64,000 bases of DNA from Argopecten irradians (GCF_041381155.1 NC_091134.1:29765540-29829539); one strand, 5' to 3'. Shown: positions 1 to 9,330, numbered from the stretch's first letter. Made by a program: numbers and translations. The notes: generated from the letters alone by a model not told the origin.

Positions 1-107
1 TCCTGCTTACCGCCGCTCAGGGCGACTGCTTTACGTTTTACAGTATAAATATCCGGGGTGTATATGGTAGCAGGCTTCAGTGAGATAGCGTGTATATGAA
101 CAGGAGT

Positions 108-180
108 TTCTAACGTCAATCAGACACGGACTCCGAGACCAACTTCGACTGTTTTCAGGGATCATCTCAAAATGTTTAAT
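108..180 (+). repeat. Three-copy dispersed repeat, copy 1
   Basis: About 60 bp here (core GACACGGACTCCGAG, then a block ending near CATCTCA) recurs in reverse orientation near 1540-1602 and 30128-30190. All three stay open in one frame and share an Asp-Thr-Asp-Ser-Glu peptide, so this may be a scattered exon-like fragment rather than an ordinary transposon end. A short ORF with a hydrophobic start follows at 172, but nothing supports it as a gene. Confidence 0.5.
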
Positions 181-959
181 TTAAAAGTTTTGCTAATATT
201 AGTTTTACTTTTCTTCATTATTTTAATTTCTTTTTATAAAACGCATCAGCCAAAGTCACTATATTATTATCAAGATTAGTATCTCCTTGATTAAGATTTT
301 TTATCTTTAATAAAGTTTTAATTTTGCTTCAGTTATCAACCATATTTTATAACAATAACACTGTCTCACTATCAATAATCTCTACAAAATTAAATAAAAG
401 TATTCCTTATGGTTATAGTATTGTGGCTAAAAATAAAGGGTGGCCATTTGTCCAACAAATAATCTATTCATATTTCTCATAATCTTTGTCATCCCTGCAT
501 CAAGTCATTGACAACTTGTAAGATTTAACAGCCTATTCAATCGGATTTCATTTTCTTTTCATGACGTGTTCTGATTGCAGAGTGTGACGTTTGCATTAAT
601 TCCCACCAACAGAATCAATGTTATCGCTGTACTATCATTATGCACTCATATGTTTATTACATTTGTATAAAAATGGTTAATGGAGTCAACGCCATTAACA
701 TAAATATTTTGATTGAGGATGAGTTTTCAAAGTTTCATCCTTTTTTTTAAAAGCGCTTTTTGATATCCCTGTTTCTTTCGGTTTTACTTATTTCATAATA
801 CACATATCTCTAAATTGCTTAATATTTGAAAACAAACCAATGGTTTATGCCACGTTTTGGGGTTGTACAATTTTAAAACCATGTTCGAACGATAAAAAAT
901 ACGAACTTTATTTTACATTGATTGCCAAAAAAGTTATACAACGTATACAAATTACTCTT

Positions 960-1075
960 GATGGCCCGGATGAAAAAGCGCGAGGGATCTTAGAATGGAA
1001 GGCACCCAGAGTGCCCGGAGAAAACCCATGTGACCGGGTAGGCGACCCCTCAGCTTCTCGCACGATATACGCACG
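960..1075 (+). repeat. SINE-like core fragment
   Basis: The stretch with CCCGGAGAAAA followed by a CCGGGTAGGCGACC block resembles the core of the element near 58.08 kb. I believe similar blocks are common in molluscan repeats, but I cannot name the family from sequence alone. No flanking duplication is visible. Confidence 0.4.
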
Positions 1076-1539
1076 ATGTCTGAATCGAATTGAAGTGCGA
1101 ATTGAAAATTAAGGAATAGACTTTTTTCACGAAGCTCTAAGTTGCCATAAGAGCTCAAGTTCCGATGAACTCTCGGATTGGCCAATCATAAAGGTAAATG
1201 AAATATCGTCTAGAGCTAACATATTTTTTATAGCATATGTATGATGTGACGAAATGTCTTGTTCATATGATAGCATATCCAGCTAAAAAATACGCATTTC
1301 AATCGAGATAAGTGTACACGAGTATGTACTCCGGCGGATGACGCTGCAAAACTATAAATTTTAAATGTAGATACTATCAATGCGCTGCAATTAGCGAATA
1401 AGTCCGCTAAACCTATTTGGCAGAAAAAAAATTTAAAAGCCTAATAATATTGACAGGTTAAGCGGACTATTAGCGAATATGTAACTATAGTGTAAGAGAA
1501 ATGTACAAAGATATGTTAATAATTCATTGTTATGCATTG

Positions 1540-1602
1540 TGAGATGACCCCTCAAACCGTCGCAGTCGTACTCCGAGTCTGTGTCTATGTCGATGTTAGA
1601 AT
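1540..1602 (-). repeat. Three-copy dispersed repeat, copy 2
   Basis: Minus-strand copy of the block at 108-180, with the same Asp-Thr-Asp-Ser-Glu reading but more divergent. Confidence 0.45.
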
Positions 1603-1736
1603 AAAGACATACACAACACGCAATACAAAGACATTCATACATGTAACATACAGGAGAGGCTGTCCTTTAAATACGTAATGGTTGGTTGGAATCTAAGTCT
1701 CAGTTTATTACAACAAATTTCTGTTTCCATTTCTAG

Positions 1737-1793
1737 GTCTGACTGTCATTGCACAAATGGTCTGGTCCCAGTCTGACAAGACTACGACGGAAG
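1737..1793 (+). CDS. Internal exon of a small predicted membrane protein gene
   Basis: A 57-bp open segment bounded by a strong acceptor (pyrimidine tract ending TTTCTAG) and a strong donor (AAG|GTATGT). Read in phase 1 it gives a hydrophobic start and then a Ser/Thr-rich hydrophilic end, as if finishing a signal peptide or membrane segment. It ends in phase 1, the phase in which the segment at 2524 opens. The initiating exon was not found and may lie to the left of the window. Without transcripts the exon is plausible rather than proven. Confidence 0.42.
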
Positions 1794-1812
1794 GTATGTT
1801 TGGACTAACAAT

Positions 1813-2216
1813 TAATCATGAGTATCAGATATATCATTTCATTGTAATAAATTAGTATCAGAGATATCATTCCATTGCAATAAATCAGCATCAGAGATAT
1901 CATTCCATTGCAATAAATCAGCATCAGAGAAATAGTTCCATTGCAATAAATCAGCATCAGAGATATCACTCCATTGCAATTAATCAGCATCAGAGATATC
2001 ATTCCATTGCAATAAATCAGTATCAGATATATCATTCCATTGCAATAAATCAGTATCGGAGATATCATTCCATTGCAATAAATCAGTATCGGAGATATCA
2101 TTCCATTGCAATAAATCAGTATCGGAGATATCATTCCATTGCAATAAATCAGCATCAGATATATCATTCCATTGCAATAAATCAGCATCAGAGAAATAGT
2201 TCCATTGCAATAAATG
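1813..2216 (+). repeat. 33-bp minisatellite, about 12 units
   Basis: Units of 33 bp (core ATTCCATTGCAATAAATCAG, then CATCAGAGATATC or variants) repeat head to tail. Because 33 is a multiple of three, two minus-strand frames stay open as 11-residue peptide repeats; these are by-products of the repeat. The array lies in the proposed intron between 1793 and 2524. Confidence 0.9.
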
Positions 2217-2523
2217 TATTGCGAAGATACAGTTGTCAAGTACTTCCAATAGCAGGCAAACCAATATAATCTTTCCATAATTTGATCGATAGTTATTGTA
2301 ATGCATTCTGGATACTTTGAAATGTAATTAACAATAATAAAATAATGATTGTGTTAAGGTAGTAAAAACGTTATAAATTCAGTTCTGAGATAAGAGGAAC
2401 GTGTAGAGTTGTTTTTTTCAGTTACTTTATAATGTACTTTTTTGAAAAATACTTTGAAAACATTGATGGAATTGAATGGTCAAACATCGACATCGTGGCT
2501 TTATGTTTTATTCTATTCTTCAG

Positions 2524-2627
2524 ATTCGTCCTCGAATTTCACATTGTATATCGGCCTAGGCGGAGGCGGAGGAATTTCGGATTTAATCATTCTGGGTTGT
2601 ATTTGGTGGTGCTGCTGCAAGGATTAA
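2524..2627 (+). CDS. Terminal exon of the small membrane protein gene, Gly-rich with Cys-rich tail
   Basis: The acceptor TTCTTCAG precedes a 104-bp segment in the phase left by the 1737-1793 exon. The peptide has a Gly-rich run of five, a short hydrophobic stretch with Trp-Trp, then Cys-Cys-Cys-Lys-Asp and a stop. A membrane-proximal Cys cluster of this kind could be palmitoylated, which is an inference. AATAAA overlaps the stop (2626-2631) and a second AATAAA lies at 2773. I do not recognise the family. Confidence 0.42.
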
Positions 2628-2929
2628 TAAATGATACACATCGAATATGCTAACAAAATCTCAAATGTATTCAATAATATAAAATGATGTTTCAAAGCGA
2701 TTATGTTGACTATTGAAAATACTCATGCGTAGTTTACTAATTTATTTTTCTCCGATTGCATGAACTGTTGTCAATAAAATATTGTTTAAGTCGTTTGACT
2801 TCATTTCTTATGTTATTTTATATTGATTGTGTTTTTTGTAAAGGTCAGTAAAATGTGACCGGATGTGGTACTTTGATCATTTTATATGGCATATTGATTA
2901 CTTGAGGTGAAAAGCGTAGACAATCCTTC

Positions 2930-3103
2930 ATAAATTTAAGATTATGATTAATAATCTTGGTTTATAAACTCAAAGTTTCTCAGAGTCTCTATTAGAGTTA
3001 TCTCCCTTTATTCCTCAATTTCTTTGTTTACTTAGCCTCGTTTTCATTCTTAGGCTGACTTTTGTTGATGAAGCTGGCTAAGTTCATCTAGGTTTTCAAC
3101 GTA
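2930..3103 (+). repeat. Split direct repeat A1 (left end)
   Basis: 174 bp from ATAAATTTAAG to TTTTCAACGTA, repeated as A2 at 7720-7893. It contains a short inverted motif, AAGATTATGATTAATAATCTT. It is presumably the element's left terminus and may carry promoter signals. Confidence 0.9.
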
Positions 3104-3264
3104 TTTTTCCTCATTTAATATTTCTTGGCTCAACACCATATTACGCAGAATGTACCAATATAGTTCCTTGTTAGTTCTTCCATGATGTTTGGTGACTTTT
3201 AAACATCGTACGTCGCTCGGAAGTGTTTTTTCTTGGAACTGTCTGTGTTTACCATTCGATCGTA

Positions 3265-4704
3265 ATGGCGGACCGCCATACTAGGAAAAGGCGTCGCTTA
3301 AACCCGACAGAGAGTGGACCTACCGCAACATCGTACATGACTAATGCTGAACTTAAGACTGCTTTGAAAGAAGTGGGTATAATCATTTCGGGAAATTTGA
3401 GCCACAAGGATCTACAGAAAATTTATGATGATAACATCAATGCCAGACGTAACAGAACTACGACGACTGACAATGCCAACGATACCACTACAAGTGCTAG
3501 GCATGATAACGAATCAAGAACTGAAAGTGAAAGCGAAAGCGGAAATCGCGAAAATGTCGGCAGTACTGAGCAGCTTTCTACGACTAGGAGAAATGTAATC
3601 GCACTGGAACCAGATTTCAGTTTCGGGGGATTAGTTAATAGCAACGACTCTCCATTTCTGGAACAGGGACAGAGGTGCGCGCCAGCGAACCGTGACAACC
3701 CCATTGCGCAAGCGCCGACGTCTACTACCGTTTCCGGCAACATGGAAGCCATGCTTGTAAACACTATCAAGTTATGTCAGCAATCTATGGAGACCATGAA
3801 ACAATTGGCAACGTCTGCGACTCTTCAACCCTCGGTTCATAAAGAATTTACGTTGCAGTCAGCGTACGAGGCACAGACTTCAACACAATCAAGTTCTATG
3901 GCTACAAACTTACAGACACCATGCACCGGTCCATTATCAGGTCAGTACATTAACAACTCAACTTCTGGTATTCAAGCGGCCTCGATTTCCATTACTGATA
4001 TGGTTCACCCGGAAGTACGTACGCAAATACTAGCCGGTAAAGATGTTAATCTCAACGCCTTACTCATACCAAATTTTGAACCCTCTAAACGTTGTAAAGA
4101 CACTGACGAACAATTACACAAAACCTTGACATTAGATGAATTTGTTGTGGCGTTCGGGCGTTATAAACGCATTATGACATCGGGCTTTCCAAATCGTTCC
4201 CAAGAACTTGATGATTACATGGCTCACATCATCGAAACAGCTAACGTTTGGCCAGATAAGTTTTACGAATACCATAAACTCTTCAGTGCAAAATGTGCCA
4301 TAGTTTTACACCAACGTAATCAGAAAATCGACTGGTCGTACGGCGATCCCTCGTTACGACAGATTGTGTGTGCTGGCTCTAAAGTCAAATGTTGCGATTT
4401 TTGTAAATCTACTACACATGTGTCCTCTATGTGCTTGGCTAAACAACAAGGAAAAGGGAAGGGGGATCGTACCAACAGAAATGATGTTCTTGGTAGAGAG
4501 ATCATTTTCCAAAACGGAAACCAAGTCTGCAATAATTTCAACAGCCCCAGAGGCTGTTCCAGACCAAATTGTTCATTCCTTCATGTATGCAAAGGTTGTA
4601 AATCAAGTGGTCATGGAAAAATCTCATGTCCAGCTAAGGTTCAAGGTGATCAACCTTCTAAGACAGACACCCGCGTGGATCAAAACAAACGTAGAACTCA
4701 ATGA
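3265..4704 (+). CDS. Gag-like nucleocapsid protein of the YR retrotransposon
   Basis: The frame is open from 3223, but the first ATG is at 3265 with a good context (G at -3, G at +4), giving 479 residues. The N-terminus is basic, followed by a Ser/Thr-rich, low-complexity middle. The C-terminal third has two CCHC zinc knuckles (C377-x2-C380-x4-H385-x4-C390 and C442-x2-C445-x4-H450-x4-C455) flanking a CCCH finger (C422-x8-C431-x4-C436-x3-H440). These are nucleic-acid-binding motifs expected of Gag. It ends at a TGA, and the same frame continues without interruption into the RT region. Confidence 0.82.
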   Translation: MADRHTRKRRRLNPTESGPTATSYMTNAELKTALKEVGIIISGNLSHKDLQKIYDDNINARRNRTTTTDNANDTTTSARHDNESRTESESESGNRENVGSTEQLSTTRRNVIALEPDFSFGGLVNSNDSPFLEQGQRCAPANRDNPIAQAPTSTTVSGNMEAMLVNTIKLCQQSMETMKQLATSATLQPSVHKEFTLQSAYEAQTSTQSSSMATNLQTPCTGPLSGQYINNSTSGIQAASISITDMVHPEVRTQILAGKDVNLNALLIPNFEPSKRCKDTDEQLHKTLTLDEFVVAFGRYKRIMTSGFPNRSQELDDYMAHIIETANVWPDKFYEYHKLFSAKCAIVLHQRNQKIDWSYGDPSLRQIVCAGSKVKCCDFCKSTTHVSSMCLAKQQGKGKGDRTNRNDVLGREIIFQNGNQVCNNFNSPRGCSRPNCSFLHVCKGCKSSGHGKISCPAKVQGDQPSKTDTRVDQNKRRTQ

Positions 4705-4707
4705 CTA
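4702..4707 (+). promoter_or_regulatory. Candidate stop-codon readthrough site UGA-CUA between gag and pol
   Basis: The gag stop is TGA followed at once by CTA, the context known to favour readthrough at some viral and animal stops. The frame after it stays open to 6339. The 34 codons before the first TTG of the RT frame (4807) already read like the conserved N-terminal part of YR-element polymerases (Leu...His-Pro-Asp...Phe-Val...Leu). A point mutation in a once-fused gag-pol is the alternative. Confidence 0.6.
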
Positions 4708-6339
4708 TTTCCGAACGAACCTAGTTCTTCAGCATCGACTCCAATTTCAGTAGACACCTTAAGGTCCGAACTTAGAGCTCATCCAGATAAAACTTTTGTT
4801 AAAAATTTGTGTGATGGACTTCAGTTTGGTTTTGATACTAAAGTGTCAAACGTCGACTTACCAACGTATGAGTGCCGTAATCTTCTTTCCGCGAGAAACA
4901 ACTCAGCAGACGTGACAGATCTGTTACAGGAGGAGGTTTCCAAAGGATATATGTATGGACCTTTTACCTCTCCTCCCTTTTCTTCCTATCGGGTTAGTCC
5001 TCTAGGATTAGCAACTCACAAATATTCCGGTAAGAAACGTCTTATTATAGACCTGTCGTCTCCACATAACTCTTCTCACTGTAGTGTGAATGACTTAATC
5101 GACAAGGACCTTTGTTCACTTACTTATGTTACTATAGACGATGCTATAAAGATCATAAGACAGGAAGGACAGTATGCATCACTCTGTAAGGCCGACATTA
5201 CAGATGCTTTTAAACAAATTCCTATTCACCCCAGTCAGTGGCATCTCTTTTGTGTCAAATGGAATAATAGCTATTACCATTACGTGCGTCTTCCTTTCGG
5301 TTCCCGGTCTAGTCCGAAGATATTTGATCAACTTTCTCAAGCCATTGTTTGGATAGCAATCAACAATTATGGTATACAGAACATGCTTCATTTGTTAGAT
5401 GATTTCTTGACCATCGATAACCCGTCCTGTGACAGTGACCGTACCATGGCTCTCATCACTATGGTTTTCAATAAACTAAAGATTCCACTTTCCCCAAAGA
5501 AGACGATGGGTCCTACCTGTGTCATTGAATACCTCGGGATTATTTTAGATTCTGTTAAAATGGAAGCGCGGTTACCATCAGACAAAGTCGACCGTATAAC
5601 CGAGTTTATCAATACTATTCTGCACCAGAAATCGTGTACGAGGAAAGAATTAGAGCAACTTCTCGGGCATTTGAACTTCGCTATGAGAGTGATATTACCG
5701 GGTCGCTCTTTCGTGTCCTATCTTTATAGACTCATGGCGTCCGTCAAAGAAAGCTATCATTTTGTTCATTTGACTCGTGACTGTAAAGATGATCTATACA
5801 TGTGGCTATTCTTTCTCCAAAATTGGAATGGTGTATCCCTGTTTTATGAGACAGTTATCACTACTGCGGCAGATTTTACTCTGTTCACTGACGCAGCATC
5901 CACTAAAGGTTTTGGTGGTTTTTTCAAAGGGAAATGGTTCTCTGAAGAATGGCCTTTAGATCTACCCTACATCACAGATGGAACTCTCTCTATGGCTTTC
6001 TTAGAGTTATATCCAATCGTCGTCGCAGCAGTTCTGTGGGGAGATCAGTGGACATGCAAACGCATTAAGTTTTATTGTGACAACCAAGCTACTGTTCAAA
6101 TCATATCTAAAGGCAGATCTAAAGAACCCATTATTATGAAACTCATGCGAACGCTCATTATGTGTGCAGCCAATAACAATTTTGCTGTTTATAGTGAATA
6201 TTTTCCTGGCATAAAAAATGAAATTGCTGACGCTCTATCTCGTTTTCAGATAGCCAGATTCAGGAGACTAGCACCATATGCGGATCTTCACCCAACCCGC
6301 TGCCCTCCCCTGGAACAGATTCTTTGGACCAGAAGTTAG
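4705..6339 (+). CDS. Reverse transcriptase - RNase H of the YR retrotransposon
   Basis: 544 codons after the gag TGA, same frame as gag. There is no ATG before the RT core; the first is about 80 codons in, inside conserved sequence, so translation probably arrives from gag. RT palm motifs are visible: Asp164 in a KADITDAF block and the catalytic LLDDF with Asp232 and Asp233. RNase H follows with Asp396 (FTDAAS), Glu434, Asp459 (YCDNQ) and Asp509 near the end, giving a full acidic set. The product would copy the element's RNA into DNA. No methyltransferase domain is apparent. The frame overlaps the recombinase frame at the 3' end. Confidence 0.85.
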   Translation, partial: LFPNEPSSSASTPISVDTLRSELRAHPDKTFVKNLCDGLQFGFDTKVSNVDLPTYECRNLLSARNNSADVTDLLQEEVSKGYMYGPFTSPPFSSYRVSPLGLATHKYSGKKRLIIDLSSPHNSSHCSVNDLIDKDLCSLTYVTIDDAIKIIRQEGQYASLCKADITDAFKQIPIHPSQWHLFCVKWNNSYYHYVRLPFGSRSSPKIFDQLSQAIVWIAINNYGIQNMLHLLDDFLTIDNPSCDSDRTMALITMVFNKLKIPLSPKKTMGPTCVIEYLGIILDSVKMEARLPSDKVDRITEFINTILHQKSCTRKELEQLLGHLNFAMRVILPGRSFVSYLYRLMASVKESYHFVHLTRDCKDDLYMWLFFLQNWNGVSLFYETVITTAADFTLFTDAASTKGFGGFFKGKWFSEEWPLDLPYITDGTLSMAFLELYPIVVAAVLWGDQWTCKRIKFYCDNQATVQIISKGRSKEPIIMKLMRTLIMCAANNNFAVYSEYFPGIKNEIADALSRFQIARFRRLAPYADLHPTRCPPLEQILWTRS

Positions 6340-7322
6340 ACAATTTGTGGCAGTATGCTGTGTCCGATCGTACGCGGTATCAGTATGATGTAGGAGTTTC
6401 AGCCTATTTCCGTTTCCTCAGACTAAATGGCTCTTCATGGTCACCTGGTTCCATGCCCCCAGTGAACGAACAGTTATTACTGCGATTCTGTACATATAGT
6501 AGCGAATGTTTACTACTTAGTCACTCCACAATTAAACTGTACTTGTGTGGTATTCGCTTTTATTATGTGAGACACTGGGGTTTTCACCCCCTCGAAAAAC
6601 CTAATGGGCAAACCTTTACAGGCTTACAAACAATATTAACTGCCATTAAAAAGAAACAAGCTGGTAGCAGTAAAAGAGTGCGTTTGCCTATTACAGCTAA
6701 TATATTGTGTCGCATATGCTCTACTCTAGATAGCAATGTCTTTTCTTGTTTTATTGACAGTATGTTAAAATCTGCATGTTTAGTTGCATTTTTTGGTTTT
6801 TTGCGCTGTGGAGAGTTTACCTCGCAAGGACAATTTGATCAAAATGTTAACTTGTGTACTAGTGATGTTATTGTATTGAAAGACAAAATAGAGCTCACAT
6901 TAAGGAAATCTAAAACAGATCCTTTCAGAAAAGGTGTCGTTATTCACATTTATGCCAATGATTCGAATATGTGTCCAGTGTTAGCTACACAGCAATATGT
7001 TAGTCTTAAGAGGAAGATTTTTGCAAACAACCCTTGTCTTTCTTTTTATGTAAATGGTCAAGGACAACCTCTGTCGAGGACCTTTTTCATACAACACATT
7101 AAAAGCTTGTTAACCAAAATAGGTTTAGATGCAAATTTGTATAATGGTCATTCTTTTAGATCTGGAGCTGCAACTTCCTCCCATGTGGCTCGTCTCGAAG
7201 ATCATTTAATTCAAACATTGGGTCGTTGGACCTCAGATTGTTATACACGTTACATTCATACTTCAAAAGATGTTTTGAAAGATGCTCAAAATCAAATCTG
7301 TAACACCAGATTCCTACATTAA
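6231..7322 (+). CDS. Tyrosine recombinase (YR integrase) of the retrotransposon
   Basis: Open in the -1 frame relative to RT from 6231 to the stop at 7320-7322. No ATG lies upstream of the core; the TTG at 6324 would give 332 residues. Counting from that TTG, the catalytic set is complete: Arg161 (LRCGEF), Lys near 195-197, His276 and Arg279 (HSFRSG), Trp302 (GRWTS) and nucleophile Tyr310 (RYIH). YR elements use this enzyme to insert a circular DNA intermediate instead of a DDE integrase. Because the frame overlaps RT and lacks an ATG, a -1 frameshift, reinitiation or splicing is likely; the start given is the earliest open codon. Confidence 0.85.
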   Translation, partial: RSISFSDSQIQETSTICGSSPNPLPSPGTDSLDQKLDNLWQYAVSDRTRYQYDVGVSAYFRFLRLNGSSWSPGSMPPVNEQLLLRFCTYSSECLLLSHSTIKLYLCGIRFYYVRHWGFHPLEKPNGQTFTGLQTILTAIKKKQAGSSKRVRLPITANILCRICSTLDSNVFSCFIDSMLKSACLVAFFGFLRCGEFTSQGQFDQNVNLCTSDVIVLKDKIELTLRKSKTDPFRKGVVIHIYANDSNMCPVLATQQYVSLKRKIFANNPCLSFYVNGQGQPLSRTFFIQHIKSLLTKIGLDANLYNGHSFRSGAATSSHVARLEDHLIQTLGRWTSDCYTRYIHTSKDVLKDAQNQICNTRFLH

Positions 7323-7473
7323 TCACGTATGTACACTACATACACCTTTGTAATCGTCATAGATATTACCTATATATATATATATATTTGTACTAACAGA
7401 CACAGGGAGAACTAAGGCTGGTTATTTCTTTACCTATATATAACATATTACTTTTACCAACTTGGGGATTACA

Positions 7474-7725
7474 GCTGTAATTATCATAACATCTGTATTT
7501 GGAATTTACTTCAACTTTGATTCAATAGTTTCATTAAATCCCCAAGTTTGTTTTTATAGGGGATAGATTTTTATTTGACATTTTTTCCAAATACACTTAG
7601 TCTACAGTTTCTTTTATAATATGTTGAAATGCGTTCGGTATTTTCACATTTTCAAGCTGTATGTCCCCATTGCCAAGTTTAATAAATTTTGACATTTCAT
7701 TATTGATTTTGAGTTATTTATAAAT
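7474..7725 (+). repeat. Split direct repeat B1
   Basis: 252 bp from GCTGTAATTATC to TTATTTATAAAT, repeated as B2 at 8598-8849. Its last six bases (ATAAAT) are shared with the start of A2, as expected if B1A2 mirrors the junction of a circular intermediate. Confidence 0.9.
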
Positions 7726-7893
7726 TTAAGATTATGATTAATAATCTTGGTTTATAAACTCAAAGTTTCTCAGAGTCTCTATTAGAGTTATCTCCCTTTA
7801 TTCCTCAATTTCTTTGTTTACTTAGCCTCGTTTTCATTCTTAGGCTGACTTTTGTTGATGAAGCTGGCTAAGTTCATCTAGGTTTTCAACGTA
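7720..7893 (+). repeat. Split direct repeat A2
   Basis: Copy of A1 (2930-3103), 174 bp, apparently without differences, placed directly after B1. Confidence 0.9.
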
Positions 7894-8386
7894 CCGCCTC
7901 CATCCCCGCCACTCTCCTGTGTCTGTTAGTGCCTTGGGGACTAATTAAGTTTGATCGTTATTTCCATATACATTTTGTATTCATGTTCAACTAAGTATAT
8001 GATGCTTCATATACCTATTAACATATTGTGAAATTTTTACTATTTCTTAAATGTTTAATTCATCTCAATGGTAGTTAGATTAGTTCTGTTTTGTTCTCAA
8101 CTTATATCTTTTGTATATTAGCTATTATTATATACCTTCCAATATATGCATAAAACAAGTCTTTATTTTCCCATTTACACAATGGTTTCTTGCGCCATTT
8201 ACCTTCCCATGTTCTTGCAACATGGTTACTGCGCCACCTTATTCCCATGTGTATAATGGTTTCAAGTCACTCTTCCCATATATTCTATATGTGGTCAACC
8301 CATATATGTATATGGTTTCATGATTCTTTCCTTCCCAGTAATTTATGTGATTACTGGTCACTTACATTGAGAATCTGTATCTATCA

Positions 8387-8597
8387 GCTGTAATTATCAT
8401 AACGGAATTTACTTCAACTTTGTACGGAATTTACTTCAACTTTGATTCAATAGTTTCATTAAATCCCCAAGTTTGTTTTTATAGGGGATAGATTTTTATT
8501 TGACATTTTTTCCAAATACACTTAGTCTACAGTTTCTTTTATAATATGTTGAAATGCGTTCGGTATTTTCACATTTTCAAGCTGTATGTCCCCATTG
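8387..8597 (+). repeat. Shortened extra copy of repeat B
   Basis: Begins like B at GCTGTAATTATC, lacks ATCTGTATTT, carries a short internal duplication (CGGAATTTACTTCAACTTTG twice), and stops at CCCATTG, where B2 begins directly. It lacks the last ~50 bp of B. It probably arose by slippage or recombination at the right end. Confidence 0.8.
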
Positions 8598-8849
8598 GCT
8601 GTAATTATCATAACATCTGTATTTGGAATTTACTTCAACTTTGATTCAATAGTTTCATTAAATCCCCAAGTTTGTTTTTATAGGGGATAGATTTTTATTT
8701 GACATTTTTTCCAAATACACTTAGTCTACAGTTTCTTTTATAATATGTTGAAATGCGTTCGGTATTTTCACATTTTCAAGCTGTATGTCCCCATTGCCAA
8801 GTTTAATAAATTTTGACATTTCATTATTGATTTTGAGTTATTTATAAAT
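8598..8849 (+). repeat. Split direct repeat B2 (right end)
   Basis: Full 252-bp copy of B1. Its end TTTATAAAT marks the right terminus of the element; host sequence follows (GGAACG). Confidence 0.88.
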
Positions 8850-9010
8850 GGAACGTTTAATAGACTAAAAACAAAATGACATCACCTTCCCCGTCGTGAA
8901 TATCCTCGATTTTTTATTCCCCGCAACGGGATATAATGAAATCAGTTCTAGATGGACTTGTTCTCTGACCAATAACTTGAATGTCAGAGTACTGTATGTT
9001 TGTTTGATCA

Positions 9011-9330
9011 ACTTTACTTCCTTTTAACAGACAAAGTTATGAAAAACGGCCTCCCTGGTATGTGGTGTGTTGCCTATGTAAAGTGCGAGGTTCATATTTT
9101 GAGAGACTGCGGTATATTCGTGTTGTGTCTTCTTGTATATTTAAACTTTTGCCCTTTTTATAGTGCTGTATCACTGGAACATGCCGTAGAAGGCATAAAG
9201 CAACATATCCCACCCGGTCGCATTATAATGACAATGGGCGAACCAGTCGTCCCACTCCCGTTATTATGAGCGCTAAGCAGGAGCAAAAACTACCATTTTT
9301 ATAGACTTTGATGTGTTTCGGCCAGAATAC
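9011..9330 (+). repeat. Dispersed repeat, copy 1 (second copy at 33886-34207)
   Basis: Shared blocks include GAGACTGCGGTATATTC, TTGTGTCTTCTTGTATA, GGGCGAACCAGTCGTCCCAC and GAGCGCTAAGCAGGAGC. About 300 bp align along their length with roughly 80-85 percent identity by eye. The copies have different neighbours, so this is a mobile or formerly mobile family. A 90-residue open frame inside it is not shared with the other copy. Confidence 0.8.

Larger units (their letters stand above)
181..1736. other. Gene-poor stretch with repeat fragments
   Basis: AT-rich sequence without a convincing coding region. It holds a fragment at about 960-1075 resembling the core of the 57.6-58.2 kb SINE-like element (CCCGGAGAAAA, then GACCGGGTAGGCGACC), and the second copy of the three-copy repeat at 1540-1602 on the minus strand. 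An upstream exon of the small gene at 1737-2627 may lie here, but I could not identify it. Confidence 0.4.
2930..8849 (+). mobile_element. YR retrotransposon, Ngaro/PAT-like, with split direct repeats
   Basis: About 5.9 kb. Order: A1 (2930-3103), gag, RT-RNase H, tyrosine recombinase, B1 (7474-7725), A2 (7720-7893), about 490 bp of spacer, then B2 (8598-8849) preceded by a shortened extra copy at 8387-8597. A1/A2 and B1/B2 look identical by eye, pointing to recent insertion. This A1-ORFs-B1A2-B2 arrangement is the split direct repeat layout of the Ngaro and PAT groups; DIRS1 has inverted ends instead. No methyltransferase or hydrolase domain is evident. Frames are intact except for one in-frame TGA after gag. 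Confidence 0.9.

Noticed and set aside
1805..2306. 157- and 108-residue minus-strand frames with 11-residue repeats
   Set aside because: Both are produced by the 33-bp minisatellite staying open in several frames; no start, splice or homology support.
4364..4753. 129-residue frame overlapping gag and the gag-pol junction
   Set aside because: Lies in another frame over the zinc-finger region of gag; no recognisable motif.
6213..6219. A-AAA-AAT heptamer as a -1 frameshift site for the recombinase
   Set aside because: The -1 frame reaches TGA immediately after the heptamer (6219-6221) and another at 6228, so it cannot enter the YR frame.
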